From positions 62,001-126,000 of the forward strand of contig CAJURT010000001.1 in assembly GCA_910588875.1 (NCBI GenBank): a DNA stretch of 64,000 nt, read 5' to 3'. Below are positions 7,405 through 16,427 of this stretch, piece after piece (within the stretch, counting starts at the first letter, position 1; each line of letters begins with the position of its first letter). This DNA comes from an uncultured Lachnospiraceae bacterium (GTDB taxonomy: Bacteria > Bacillota > Clostridia > Lachnospirales > Lachnospiraceae). The notes beneath the pieces were generated by a model. That model had not been told where the DNA came from. It did not search any database and saw only the letters and a program-made list of their open reading frames with translations. Both the position numbers and the translations under genes were made by a program.

Positions 7405-9366
7405 ATGAGGGAGGCAAAGGGGCAGGTTACAATTTTTATCAGCATGGTTATGATGTGCGTATTCGCGCTGTTCTGCGGGCTCTTGGAGTCCTCAAGGACA
7501 GCCGGGGCCAGGTGGTATCTGCAGGTGGCAGCCTCCTCGGCAATGGATTCTGTGTTCAGCCAGTACCACCGCCAGCTGTGGGACAGTTACCGCCTGCTAT
7601 TTGCGGAATATGAGCAGGAAGAGGAACTGGAGGCAGATTTTTCTCTTTTTCTGCAGTCCTACCTGGATACGGAAAACTGGTATCCGATGGAACTGCAGGC
7701 AGCTAAGGTTGAGGAGTGGAAAAAGGCTGCAGACCAAAACGGGGCATACCTGGAAGAAGAGATATTAGATTATATGAAATACGGCATTTGGGATATGGAT
7801 TTTGACGGGGAAACGGCAGATGGGCTGTGGGCAGACGGGGAGGAGGCCGAGGCGGTTAAGACAGTGGCTGAAACTTACAGAGGCCACGCTGGAGATGCCC
7901 TGAAACTGGAGAAGTCGTTGGAAGCTATCAGTGAGAGCCAGGCAAAGCAGATAGGGAAAAAGCAGGAAGGTGCGGCCAGGCTGAGAAGCTATGACGGTGG
8001 GGGTTTCCGCCAGGTGGCGGCATCCCTGATCAAAGAAATAAAAAGAATGCCAGGGCTTGTGAAAAATTACCGGAAACAGGCAGATGCGTTGGCGGTGAAG
8101 CTGCAGGAGAGCCGTGGGATGTTCGAGGGGGAGGGGGAACGGTGCAGCAGCCAGGTGGAAAGCCAGCTGGATAAGGAGATCAGGGAGTTTGAGGCCTATG
8201 TGGATCAGGAGGGGGAACGCCGCCAGGAGGTTGAAGCGCTGGAGAACCATTCCCATGAGCAGATTGCCCTCATAGAAGCAGTAATCCGGGAATCCGAAGA
8301 GGTAGAGCGGATAATTGAAGAATGGGAAAGCGAGGATGAGGAGGACGAGGGGCCGGATCTGGAGGCATTGTGGTCTCCCGTAGCCCGCCACTTTGAGCAG
8401 CTGGCAGTCCATCCCCTCTCTTTTTCCCATGGAGTGAAGGACAAGGAAAAAGAAGGATGGCTAAAACAGGTTGAGAAGCTATACCAAAGCGGGATATTGG
8501 AACTTGTCCTCCCCCAGGAGGCCCAGGTCTCCAAAGGGACTTTGGGGACTCCGGAACTGCCGTCGGAAAGCGGGCTGGCAATAAACGGGGCAAGGGGGAT
8601 TTCCCTTTTGGACCATCTCCTGGTAAACGAATATTGCGGAAAGTTTTTCCGCTGCTTTCCTGCCGGAGGCGAAAGGCCGAAGGAGAAAAACGGACAGGAG
8701 GTGGGGGTAGAAGGTACCGGCGGACTGGCCTATGAGGTTGAATACCTGATAGGAGGGAAAAAGCTGGATGAGGAAAATCTCGTCTGTGTGGTTAACCGGC
8801 TTCTGGCTATCCGGGAAGGCCTGAACCTGATGCATATTTTGTCGGATAACCAGAAGAGGCAGGAAGCCCAGAAGCTGGCGATGATGATCACCGGAGTGGC
8901 AGGGCTTTCGCCGCTGGTACTTCTGACTACATTTTTTGTGATGTCGGTCTGGGCTTTGGGGGAATCCCTGATGGATATCCGTGGTTTGCTGGCAGGGAAA
9001 AAAGTGATGGTTTTAAAAGCCTCTGGGGATTGGACCTTGAATTTGGAGAATTTGCTGGCTATGGGGCAGAGAGGGGAAATCGGCACAGGGGGAGGAGAGC
9101 GGGGCCTGGGATACCTGTCCTGGTTAAAGATTTTGCTGTTCCTGGATGAGATCGTATGCCAGGAATACCGGATGATGGATATGATCCAGATGAATATCTG
9201 CCGGAAGCAGGACAGTTTCCGCATACGGCGCGGCGTCTGCCAGGCAAAGCTGCAGGGAGATTTGGCGGGGAAGCATGTGTTTTTTTCCCTTGGCTTTATG
9301 GAACATGCGGCAGGGGGAGGGGACCATACCTATCCGATGAGAGTGGCAGTGGAACGAAAATATTAG
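7405..9366 (+). CDS. DUF5702-type Tad-locus surface protein
   Basis: Large membrane-anchored protein of 653 residues. The N-terminus GQVTIFISMVMMCVFALFCG is a pilin-like hydrophobic stem, followed by LLESSRTAGARWYLQVAASSAMDSVFSQYHRQLWDSYRLL, the signature I associate with DUF5702 proteins of clostridial Tad loci. The middle (about 150-330) is acidic and coiled-coil rich. A membrane hairpin is likely near 495-525 (GVAGLSPLVLLTTFFVMSVW). It may act in place of TadG as a minor pilus or envelope component, by position. The start ATG at 7405 has AAGGAGG 11 nt upstream. Confidence 0.75.
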   Translation: MREAKGQVTIFISMVMMCVFALFCGLLESSRTAGARWYLQVAASSAMDSVFSQYHRQLWDSYRLLFAEYEQEEELEADFSLFLQSYLDTENWYPMELQAAKVEEWKKAADQNGAYLEEEILDYMKYGIWDMDFDGETADGLWADGEEAEAVKTVAETYRGHAGDALKLEKSLEAISESQAKQIGKKQEGAARLRSYDGGGFRQVAASLIKEIKRMPGLVKNYRKQADALAVKLQESRGMFEGEGERCSSQVESQLDKEIREFEAYVDQEGERRQEVEALENHSHEQIALIEAVIRESEEVERIIEEWESEDEEDEGPDLEALWSPVARHFEQLAVHPLSFSHGVKDKEKEGWLKQVEKLYQSGILELVLPQEAQVSKGTLGTPELPSESGLAINGARGISLLDHLLVNEYCGKFFRCFPAGGERPKEKNGQEVGVEGTGGLAYEVEYLIGGKKLDEENLVCVVNRLLAIREGLNLMHILSDNQKRQEAQKLAMMITGVAGLSPLVLLTTFFVMSVWALGESLMDIRGLLAGKKVMVLKASGDWTLNLENLLAMGQRGEIGTGGGERGLGYLSWLKILLFLDEIVCQEYRMMDMIQMNICRKQDSFRIRRGVCQAKLQGDLAGKHVFFSLGFMEHAAGGGDHTYPMRVAVERKY

Positions 9367-9385
9367 CGAAAGGGGGCGGACAGGA

Positions 9386-10318
9386 ATGCTCTTTTCCTTG
9401 GCAGAAAAATATAAAAAAAACAAAAAAAACGTGACTCTCCAAGTACGAATCCTGAAAAAGCTAAAGAAAGGCAATGCTCAGAACCGCCACAGGAGAAGGG
9501 CATTCCTGTCCGTCCCCGGGGCACTGACGCTGGAGGCAGCTATGAGCCTGACCCTGTTTATCTTTGCATCCGTCTGTCTGATTCTCCCGATGAAGATCAT
9601 GAATACGGAACGGATTGTGCAGGCATCTTTGGAGGAATTGGGGGAAGATTTCAGCCAGTATGCTTATGTGGGAAATGCACTGGAGAACAATAAAATTTTT
9701 GCCATTTCAGGAGCCGGGGATTTTGCAAAGGAATTCTGCCGCAATCTCGTGTCCGGTGCTGCCCGGGGATATGCCCAGGCACAGGTTATGGAACGCGTTG
9801 ACACGGATGCCATGAAGAGGGTGAACATGCTGCGGGCACAGGTACTGGAGGATGGGGAGACGATAGACCTGATATTAGATTATGAGATACGTCTTCCGTT
9901 TCCGGTTCTTGGCCTTCCGGCGCTGCAGAGGACGGCCAGATGCTGCCGCCGGGCATGGATCGGAAAACCGGGAAAGGAATATGATGGAAACGATGGGCAG
10001 GCAGGGGAGGGGGAGGATCCGGTTGTCTATGTGGGGAAAAACAGCACACGTTACCATAAAAGCCGAAGCTGCCATTATCTTGCCAACAATCTGAAGGCAG
10101 TGTCAAAGGCACAGGTGGCGGAACTGCGCAATGGCAGCGGCGGAAAATATTATCCCTGTGCCGTTTGCGGGGAAGCCGCAGGAGATACGGTATATATCAT
10201 GCCAAATGGGAACAGCTACCATTCCGGGAAATATTGCTCTGCCATTGTGGCCTATGCACGGGCAGTCCGGCTGTCGGAGGCAGAGCACCTGGGTGCATGC
10301 TCTTATTGTGGGAAATAA
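9386..10318 (+). CDS. TadE-like pseudopilin with tandem Cys/His C-terminal modules
   Basis: Protein of 310 residues. A long basic leader (about 1-46) ends at SVPG, followed by ALTLEAAMSLTLFIFASV with Glu at +5, the TadE-type class III signal. After about 130 residues of pseudopilin ectodomain come two related modules. The first is VVYVGKNSTRYHKSRSCHYL with a later YYPCAVCG; the second is TVYIMPNGNSYHSGKYCSAI with a later ACSYCGK. Each has YH, a Cys and a CxxC, so each could bind a metal ion or form disulfides. This domain pair on a TadE stem is unusual. The CxxC may bind zinc or take part in envelope redox; both are guesses. Confidence 0.7.
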   Translation: MLFSLAEKYKKNKKNVTLQVRILKKLKKGNAQNRHRRRAFLSVPGALTLEAAMSLTLFIFASVCLILPMKIMNTERIVQASLEELGEDFSQYAYVGNALENNKIFAISGAGDFAKEFCRNLVSGAARGYAQAQVMERVDTDAMKRVNMLRAQVLEDGETIDLILDYEIRLPFPVLGLPALQRTARCCRRAWIGKPGKEYDGNDGQAGEGEDPVVYVGKNSTRYHKSRSCHYLANNLKAVSKAQVAELRNGSGGKYYPCAVCGEAAGDTVYIMPNGNSYHSGKYCSAIVAYARAVRLSEAEHLGACSYCGK

Positions 10319-10334
10319 CAGGGAAGGGGAAAGG

Positions 10335-10793
10335 ATGAGAACAGGGATATTTTTGATGTTTTTGCTGATAGCAGCCAGTCAGGATTTGTGCAAAAAAAGG
10401 ATAAAGGTATGGGTGTTTGCCATATTTGGGGCCATTGCTTTGGCGGCAGATCTGTATTTGTGGAGCAGGGCAGGCAAGGGATTTTTATGGCAGAGCCATC
10501 TGTGGAGTTGTGGGGTAGGGATGTGCCTGCTGTTGTTAGGGAGGATCTGCGGAGGAAGCATCGGGGAAGGGGACGGGGCATTCTTCCTGGTAAGCGGCCT
10601 GATGCTGGAATTTTGGCAGAACCTGACGGTCTTTTGCATGGGGGTAATGTTATGCGGATTCTATAGCTTATGCTTATTTGTGTGGAGCCGGATCCGCACA
10701 GGCAGAAATGCAGGCAAAAGGACTGTGCCGTTTTTGCCTTTTGCCGTGCTTCCCGGGGTGTGGGTGGCAGTGGAAAATGGGTTTTTGAGGTGA
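10335..10793 (+). CDS. second A24 prepilin peptidase
   Basis: Membrane protein of 152 residues with the two aspartyl-protease motifs of family A24: ASQDLCKKRI near residue 13 and GGSIGEGDGAFFLVSG (GxGD) near residue 75. It has about five hydrophobic segments. The ATG at 10335 follows GGGGAAAGG. Together with the gene at 2389 the locus has two peptidases. They may split the work between the Flp pilin and the TadE-like pseudopilins, whose cleavage sites differ (GVGVIE against ALTLEA and SYTVEA). That division is inference. Confidence 0.75.
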   Translation: MRTGIFLMFLLIAASQDLCKKRIKVWVFAIFGAIALAADLYLWSRAGKGFLWQSHLWSCGVGMCLLLLGRICGGSIGEGDGAFFLVSGLMLEFWQNLTVFCMGVMLCGFYSLCLFVWSRIRTGRNAGKRTVPFLPFAVLPGVWVAVENGFLR

Positions 10794-10798
10794 GGCAG

Positions 10799-11113
10799 AT
10801 GACAGGAAAAACAAGGGGCGCTTTAGCGGCGTCAAAGGAATTGAAGGGAAGCTATACGGTAGAGGCAGCAGGCGTGATGGCAGTAGTGCTTTTTACCGTC
10901 ATGATTTTACTGAACCAGGCCTTCCATGTCCATGCAGAGACGGTTGGGAAATTTGCCCTGCATGAAGAGGCGGAAAGAGAGCGCCACCAGATTGTTTACC
11001 GGGACAGGAGGGAGATAAGGAAACAGGCCGATGGAAAGCGTTGGGGATTGGAGTTGACTGTGCCGGTATTTTGCCCGGAGGAGTCTTTGCGGATGTGGAG
11101 CCTGGTGGAATAA
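10799..11113 (+). CDS. small TadE-like pseudopilin
   Basis: Protein of 104 residues with a basic leader, then KGSYTVEAAGVMAVVLFTVM: cleavage after Gly with Glu at +5 and a hydrophobic stem, the pseudopilin pattern. The remaining 60 residues are charged and include an HEEAERERHQ helix. The ATG at 10799 is preceded by GAGGTGAGGCAG, part of which overlaps the stop of the peptidase gene, so translation is probably coupled. Short for TadE, closer to a minor pseudopilin. Confidence 0.65.
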   Translation: MTGKTRGALAASKELKGSYTVEAAGVMAVVLFTVMILLNQAFHVHAETVGKFALHEEAERERHQIVYRDRREIRKQADGKRWGLELTVPVFCPEESLRMWSLVE

Positions 11114-11129
11114 AGGGGGATGGTGAATA

Positions 11130-12383
11130 GTGAAAGTCAGCTACCGCAGGGAATTTAAGCATAATTATCTGATTATTGATCCCGGGGAACTATGCTGGCA
11201 GGGATATGAAAGCCAGATGCTGTCAAGAAACCCGGTGGAAGGAACATTGCGTTTTCAGATCCGGCAGATGGACGAGGGAGTGCGGTTCTATTATGAAATC
11301 ACTTCAAAGCAGCCATTGGCCAGGGTCCTGGAAAACCGCAGTATCCGGGCAGAAGAGATCCGAAGGCTGGTGACAGGGATTTTTGGCGTTCTGGAACGGA
11401 CGGAGGCATATTTGCTGAGGGAGGAGATTATTTTACTGGATCCCCAATATGTGTATGTTGATCCGGATTCCTTCCGGATTTGGCTATGTTTGATACCAGG
11501 GCTGAACCAGGCATTTCCGGAAACTCTTGGTAAGCTTTTGGAGTATCTGCTGGGCAGTGTTGACCATCAGGATAAGGAAAGCGTTGTATTGGCCTACGGT
11601 TTGTACCAGGAAACGCGTAAAGAAAATTACGGCCTGGAGGATCTGGGGCGCCTTCTGTATAGAGAAAATAATGGGGACAGAGAAGAGACAAGAAGCTGGG
11701 GGAAACCCGGAGAGGGGGAGGTAAAGGACGATGAGGCCGGTGAGAGAAAAGGTGAGGAGGTGACGGGGTTTAAGCGCCCAAGAGACCGGGAGGACAGACT
11801 GGAAGGCCGCCAGGGAAGCCGAAATGACAATAAGGCAGACAATACGGGGAGAGGAGGCAAAAAGGAAGGAAGGTGGAAGGAAAGGTGGAGCCAATGGAAA
11901 GGGAGGTTTGTACCGGAACCGGAGAAAAAAGAGAACCCTATACCGGTGCGGGTTCCCTGGGAGATGATGTTCCGCCCGGAAGAGGAGGAAGAAGGCAGCC
12001 CAAAAGCAGTGGCAGCCCAGGAGAAAGAGAAGATGGAAATGCCCTTTGCAGGACAGGGAACAGCCCTGCTGGCAGATTTTACAGAAAACAATGAACAAAG
12101 GATGCTCAGGGCCCTGGATCCCGGGGGGACGGATATCCATTTGTCTTATTACCCATTTATAATAGGAAAACAGGAGAATCTGGTGGATTTTATGCTGGAC
12201 AGGGATACCGTCAGCCGTTTGCATCTGAAGATTGACCGGGAAGGGGATAACTACCGGATAAAAGATTTGAATTCCACCAACGGAACATTACTTTGTGGGC
12301 GGTTACTGGAGAATAATGAAGAGGCGGAATTACATGCAGGGGATGAAGTCTGTATTGCGCGTTATCGGTACCGTTTTGAGTGA
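11130..12383 (+). CDS. DUF6382 and FHA-domain protein
   Basis: Protein of 417 residues that closes the Tad locus. The N-terminal half (about 1-175), beginning KVSYRREFKHNYLIID, resembles the DUF6382 domain of clostridial Tad-associated proteins. A low-complexity, highly charged linker follows (about 180-320). The C-terminal 90 residues are a forkhead-associated domain: FIIGKQENLVDFML, then DTVSRLHLKI (SxxH core) and DLNSTNGTLLCGRLL (STNGT core), which bind phosphothreonine. No kinase is encoded in the window. It could dock a phosphorylated partner onto the pilus machine. The GTG start at 11130 follows AAGGGGGA. Confidence 0.8.
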   Translation: MKVSYRREFKHNYLIIDPGELCWQGYESQMLSRNPVEGTLRFQIRQMDEGVRFYYEITSKQPLARVLENRSIRAEEIRRLVTGIFGVLERTEAYLLREEIILLDPQYVYVDPDSFRIWLCLIPGLNQAFPETLGKLLEYLLGSVDHQDKESVVLAYGLYQETRKENYGLEDLGRLLYRENNGDREETRSWGKPGEGEVKDDEAGERKGEEVTGFKRPRDREDRLEGRQGSRNDNKADNTGRGGKKEGRWKERWSQWKGRFVPEPEKKENPIPVRVPWEMMFRPEEEEEGSPKAVAAQEKEKMEMPFAGQGTALLADFTENNEQRMLRALDPGGTDIHLSYYPFIIGKQENLVDFMLDRDTVSRLHLKIDREGDNYRIKDLNSTNGTLLCGRLLENNEEAELHAGDEVCIARYRYRFE

Positions 12384-12419
12384 GAAATGTGTGAAACCAT
12401 ATCCATAGATGGAGGATTG

Positions 12420-12448
12420 TTGACTTTTAACAAGTTTTCAGGTATTAT
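12420..12448 (+). promoter_or_regulatory. sigma-A promoter before the rhomboid gene
   Basis: TTGACT at 12420-12425, 17-bp spacer, TATTAT at 12443-12448. This marks a new transcription unit after the pilus locus, with a leader of about 130 nt before the rhomboid start. Confidence 0.6.
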
Positions 12449-12585
12449 TGTTAATAAAGAAACGGAATTTATGCAATATCTAAAAACAGGATGAAGAAAT
12501 GCCAGATTAGTTTAGTAATATATGATAATATTAGCGATGAAGTTCGACAATAACGGCGTTTAGGAACTATCATCGGAATTTGGAG

Positions 12586-13221
12586 ATGATAGGATTGAAA
12601 TGGCGTAACAGAAAACGGGCTTGGGTGAATAGTACTCTGATTGTTCTGAATATTATGTATTTTCTATACCTGGAAATAGCAGGATCTAGTGAAGATACCA
12701 TTTTTATGCTGCATCATGGGGCGATGTATGCCCCGCTGATTTTAGAGGGACATGAGTATTATCGGCTGTTGACATCCATTTTTATGCATTTTGGAATTCA
12801 CCATATTACCAATAATATGATCATTTTGTTTGTATTAGGGGATAATATGGAGCGAGCGCTGGGAAGTGTAAAATATCTGATCTTTTATCTGGTATGCGGA
12901 ATCGGTGCAAATGTGGTATCCTTGCTGGCTGAATGGAACCATTCGGTACAGGCAGTGGGTGCCGGGGCATCTGGGGCAATTTTTGGGGTAATTGGCGGCC
13001 TCTTTTATGTGGTAACAATTAACTTGGGGCAACTGGAGGATCTGAATACCATGCAATTGGTATTTTTGATTATCATATCTCTTTATCATGGATTTACCAG
13101 TACCGGGGTGGATAATGTGGCTCACGTGGGAGGATTGGTATTAGGGATGCTTCTGGCGGCGCTTTTATACCGGAAGCCAAAGCCAGTGCCGGAACGGGAA
13201 TACTGGTGGAAAAAAAGGTAA
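12586..13221 (+). CDS. rhomboid family intramembrane serine protease
   Basis: Six-segment membrane protease of about 211 residues that cuts single-pass proteins inside the bilayer. The catalytic dyad is visible: Ser129 in GAGASGAIFG and His180 in DNVAHVGGLVLG. HHITNNMIILFVLGDNMER matches the conserved loop/TM2 region of rhomboids. The start is ambiguous: ATG at 12586, or TTG at 12595 with GGAG 9 nt upstream. The C-terminus ends in a short basic tail. The next gene (HIT) follows within 20 nt. The pseudopilins nearby are single-pass proteins, but no link to them is shown. Confidence 0.88.
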   Translation: MIGLKWRNRKRAWVNSTLIVLNIMYFLYLEIAGSSEDTIFMLHHGAMYAPLILEGHEYYRLLTSIFMHFGIHHITNNMIILFVLGDNMERALGSVKYLIFYLVCGIGANVVSLLAEWNHSVQAVGAGASGAIFGVIGGLFYVVTINLGQLEDLNTMQLVFLIIISLYHGFTSTGVDNVAHVGGLVLGMLLAALLYRKPKPVPEREYWWKKR

Positions 13222-13238
13222 AAGGAGGAGGCATAAGG

Positions 13239-13655
13239 ATGAGGGACGGGAACTGTATTTTCTGTAAAATTGCAAATGGGGAGATACCATCTGCAACGGT
13301 TTTTGAGGATGAGGATTTCCGGGTGATTTTGGATCTGGGACCGGCATCAAAAGGCCATGCGCTGATTTTGCCTAAACATCATTTTAAGGATCTCTGTGAA
13401 GCAGATCCTGCGGTGGCGGCAAAGATTCTTCCTTTGGCAGGTAAGGTCGGGCAGGCTATGATAAAAGAATTGAGGGCGAGCGGTTTTAATGTAGTGCAGA
13501 ATAATGGCGCCAGCGCCGGGCAGACGGTATTCCATCTTCACGTGCATGTGATCCCGCGGTATGACGGCGGGCCGCTTATGGTCAGCTGGGTCCCGGGAGG
13601 GGCGACAGCCGAGGAATTGGCAGAGACAGCGGAGGCAATCCGAAGAGGGATTTAG
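13239..13655 (+). CDS. HIT family nucleotide-binding protein
   Basis: Soluble 138-residue histidine-triad hydrolase or transferase acting on nucleotides such as AppppA or AMP derivatives. It shows CIFCKIANGEIPSATVFEDE at the N-terminus (zinc-type Cys pair), LILPKHHFKDL, and the triad HLHVHVIPRYDGG near residue 107. The ATG at 13239 has AAAGGAGGAG about 10 nt upstream; longer readings would overlap the rhomboid gene. Closely follows rhomboid, so probably co-transcribed. Confidence 0.92.
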   Translation: MRDGNCIFCKIANGEIPSATVFEDEDFRVILDLGPASKGHALILPKHHFKDLCEADPAVAAKILPLAGKVGQAMIKELRASGFNVVQNNGASAGQTVFHLHVHVIPRYDGGPLMVSWVPGGATAEELAETAEAIRRGI

Positions 13656-13690
13656 AGATTGTATAATATGCATGGGAGAAGTGGGGAAGC

Positions 13691-14302
13691 ATGAATTCAA
13701 AGGAAGAACAATTTCTTGCCATTTATGAAACCTATATGCCATTACTGCGGATTATTGCAAGGAAGAAGATGATTCCTCCGGATGAGATTGACGATCTGAT
13801 ACAGGAAAGTTTTGCCGCCTATTATAGCCATTATCCTATGGATTGGCCGGATTATAAGATAAAATCCACTTTGGCGAAGATCATTACGAACCGGTGTACA
13901 GACTATTATCGGAGGCAGGGAACAAACCCGGTCACTTATTATGATCCTGCGGTGATTCAGGAGGTTGCACTTTCTGAAAGCCGGAAAAATGCCAGGGATA
14001 ACCTGAGCATATTTTTGGAACATCAGGAATATGAAGCAGTGATAACAGCGATTAAAGGCATGAAGGAAGAATGGGAACAGGTATTTGTATTGCATGTGAT
14101 TGAGGGGCGTCCGATGACAGAAGTCAGCCAGATATTGGGAATCAGTTCGGAAGCATGCAGGGCAAGGCTGTCCAGAGGAAGAAAATATCTGAGAAAGTGC
14201 CTGTGCCCGGAAGACCCGGAGAAGTACCGCCCCACGGCAAGGAGCAAGTCTTCTCCATTAGTCGAGATAACAGAAGCGAAGAAGATTCCGGAAGGTACAT
14301 AG
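13691..14302 (+). CDS. ECF-type RNA polymerase sigma factor
   Basis: Alternative sigma factor of 203 residues. Region 2 covers about 10-75 (FLAIYETYMPLLRIIARKKM, DEIDDLIQESFAAYY). Region 4 covers about 120-175 (EVSQILGISSEACRARLSRGRKYL), a helix-turn-helix. A C-terminal tail of about 30 residues follows. A TATAAT hexamer lies 24 bp before the ATG. The usual partner anti-sigma gene would be expected directly downstream; instead murG lies there on the opposite strand, and an anti-sigma-like gene comes after it at 15589. Confidence 0.88.
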   Translation: MNSKEEQFLAIYETYMPLLRIIARKKMIPPDEIDDLIQESFAAYYSHYPMDWPDYKIKSTLAKIITNRCTDYYRRQGTNPVTYYDPAVIQEVALSESRKNARDNLSIFLEHQEYEAVITAIKGMKEEWEQVFVLHVIEGRPMTEVSQILGISSEACRARLSRGRKYLRKCLCPEDPEKYRPTARSKSSPLVEITEAKKIPEGT

Positions 14303-14338
14303 CCTTTGACAGGTCTGGTGCTTTGTCTGGATGGAGCG

Positions 14339-15406
14339 CTAGGCTTCTGCAAAGGAGGAAATCAGATCCATAACGGTGGAGACCGCATCGTTCAGAGTGC
14401 TTTGTTCCATGGCTGCGATATATTGCCGGCGGTTTTGGTAGAGTTCCTGGATGGCGGACAGAAGGGAGTCATCGTTTATCTGCTCTTCTTCCAAAACCTT
14501 GGAGAAGCCCTGCTTTTCAAAAGAACGGGCATTTAGGATCTGATCTCCGCGGCTGGCAGAGGCAGAGAGAGGGATCAACAGGTTGGGTTTACGCAGCGCC
14601 AGGAATTCGCAGATGGAATTGGCTCCGGCCCGGGATATGATCAGGTCAGCAGCGGCAAACAGGTGACGCAGAGGTGTATCCACATATTCATACTGCACAT
14701 ATCCGTTGCGGCCAATCAGGCTTTCATCCAGATTGCCTTTACCACAGATATGTATGATCTGGTAGGTGTCCAAAAGTGCAGGGAGAAGCTTCCGGACCGC
14801 ATTGTTGACAGTAACGGAACCCAGGCTGCCTCCGATTACAAGCAGGATGGGGCGGCTGGCGGAAAGCCCGGAATAATTCAGCCCGGTAAGCCGGTCACCT
14901 TCCAGCAACTCTTTGCGGATGGGGGAGCCGGTGAGGACAGCCTTTTGTGATGGAAGGTAGGCCATGGTCTCAGGGAAATTGCAGCAAACCCTGGCAGCTG
15001 AGGGAATGCAGATTTTATTGGCAAGCCCGGGGGTCATGTCGGATTCGTGGATAATAGTAGGGATTTTGTAATGTCTGGCGGCCAGGACAACGGGTACGGC
15101 CACAAAGCCGCCTTTGGAAAATACTACATCCGGGCGGAATTTTTTAATCAGTTTTAATGCTTCTGCATAGCCTTTCAGCACACGGAAGGGGTCTGAAAAA
15201 TTTTTCAGGTCAAAATAACGGCGCAGCTTGCCGGAGGATATACCGTTGTATTCGATACCGGCTCCTTCAATCAGCTTCCGTTCAATGCCGTTATAGGAAC
15301 CAATGTAATGGATCTCGTAACCGCGTTCTTTTAAGGATGGAAGAAGTGCCAGGTTAGGGGTGACATGCCCGGCGGTTCCACCGCCGGTCAGAACGATCTT
15401 TTTCAT
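14339..15406 (-). CDS. murG: MurG, lipid II-forming GlcNAc transferase
   Basis: Peripheral membrane glycosyltransferase (GT28) that adds GlcNAc from UDP-GlcNAc to lipid I during peptidoglycan synthesis. Motifs: LTGGGTAGHVTPNLAL at the N-terminus, FSKGGFVAVPVVLAA, IIHESDMTPGLANK, then LLVIGGSLGSVTVNN and IISRAGANSICEFLAL in the UDP-GlcNAc-binding half. It is 355 residues, full length. GGAGG precedes the ATG by 7 nt. It is outside a division and cell-wall cluster, standing alone and convergent with the ECF sigma gene 37 nt away. Confidence 0.92.
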   Translation of the reverse strand: MKKIVLTGGGTAGHVTPNLALLPSLKERGYEIHYIGSYNGIERKLIEGAGIEYNGISSGKLRRYFDLKNFSDPFRVLKGYAEALKLIKKFRPDVVFSKGGFVAVPVVLAARHYKIPTIIHESDMTPGLANKICIPSAARVCCNFPETMAYLPSQKAVLTGSPIRKELLEGDRLTGLNYSGLSASRPILLVIGGSLGSVTVNNAVRKLLPALLDTYQIIHICGKGNLDESLIGRNGYVQYEYVDTPLRHLFAAADLIISRAGANSICEFLALRKPNLLIPLSASASRGDQILNARSFEKQGFSKVLEEEQINDDSLLSAIQELYQNRRQYIAAMEQSTLNDAVSTVMDLISSFAEA

Positions 15407-15469
15407 AATAAGGCCTCCGTGAGATATCGCCGAGGGCGAATTTGTTGGGATCGTGTGATCCTGTCTTCT

Positions 15470-15500
15470 TATATAGTAACGGGAACTGGGGAAATGTCAA
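15470..15500 (-). promoter_or_regulatory. probable murG promoter
   Basis: Minus strand TTGACA (15500..15495) followed by an AT-rich ACTATATA stretch at 17-19 bp spacing. The -35 is perfect but the -10 register is uncertain. It sits about 65 bp before the murG start. Confidence 0.45.
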
Positions 15501-15588
15501 CCCCTGAAATTGTGACAAAAGGGGACGCCTTGCAGAAAGGGAGCCAGGCAGTCTCTTTCATGGGCTGTGAGCTTGGAGAGGGGTATTT

Positions 15589-16401
15589 TTGAAGAAATCG
15601 TATGGTGACAATCTGGATCAATGGGAATCCTGGCTCCAAGAAGCGGCTGGTATGGATGATGAGAGTTTGCTTAAGGAGATGGAGGAGGCTGAACGGGAAT
15701 GGGAGCAGGAGAAGGCTCTGCATCCGGAGGAGATCCAGAGGGTAAAACAGGAGGCTCGCCTGAGGGCCAATCTTATTATGGCTCAGGCGGAGGCGGCAGA
15801 CAAGAAAAAACAGGGTATAAAATGGAAAAGTGTTGAGGCAAAGCAGTTCGTTAAGGTGGCAGTGCTGACGGTAGTGATAGGGGGAGTGCTGGCTGGGGGG
15901 GTTAGTTCAATAGCAAAGAGTGAATATCAGTATCGGAAGTATCCGGGGCAGAAGAAAGGTAGCGTTTTGCTTCGGAATAATGTAGCAGCAGAGTTTATTG
16001 ATGATAAGCTGGATGAGGCTTATAAGTTGGTCTATCAGGAATTAGACATTCCTGTATTGGTTTTGGATTATGTACCGGATGGAATGCTATTTAGAAAAAT
16101 AGAAGTGCAGAAAGAACATGTAGTACTTAAATTTGATTATAAGGGGCAATACATTTATTTAAAAGAAGATAAAGATAAGGACGAGAATATAATATACGTA
16201 TTAGATTCAGATAGGGACTCCCATTCAGGGATCTATAATGGGTGGATTGAAAAAAAAATATATATAGAAGAAAATAAATTAGACAATGGAAATATCGAAT
16301 ATAGTGTAGGCATAGAAGGTGAAAAGGCCTTTTATTATTTTTCAGGGGTTATGGAAAAAGAGGAATTTATTGAAGTTGTTAGAAATTTAAGATATCAATA
16401 A
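15589..16401 (+). CDS. DUF4367-like membrane protein, candidate anti-sigma factor
   Basis: Single-pass protein of 270 residues. The N-terminal 85 residues are cytoplasmic, acidic and helical (LQEAAGMDDESLLKEMEEAE). One membrane segment lies at about 88-105 (KVAVLTVVIGGVLAGGVSS). The outer part ends with YYFSGVMEKEEFIEVVRNL, which resembles the end of DUF4367 domains found in clostridial anti-sigma proteins. The start is TTG at 15589 with GGAGAGGGG upstream. The outer half (16080-16400) is much more AT-rich than the surrounding DNA. Pairing with the ECF sigma gene at 13691 is inferred. Confidence 0.6.
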   Translation: MKKSYGDNLDQWESWLQEAAGMDDESLLKEMEEAEREWEQEKALHPEEIQRVKQEARLRANLIMAQAEAADKKKQGIKWKSVEAKQFVKVAVLTVVIGGVLAGGVSSIAKSEYQYRKYPGQKKGSVLLRNNVAAEFIDDKLDEAYKLVYQELDIPVLVLDYVPDGMLFRKIEVQKEHVVLKFDYKGQYIYLKEDKDKDENIIYVLDSDRDSHSGIYNGWIEKKIYIEENKLDNGNIEYSVGIEGEKAFYYFSGVMEKEEFIEVVRNLRYQ

Positions 16402-16427
16402 TGAGAAAGGGTTTACTTAGGAGGAAT

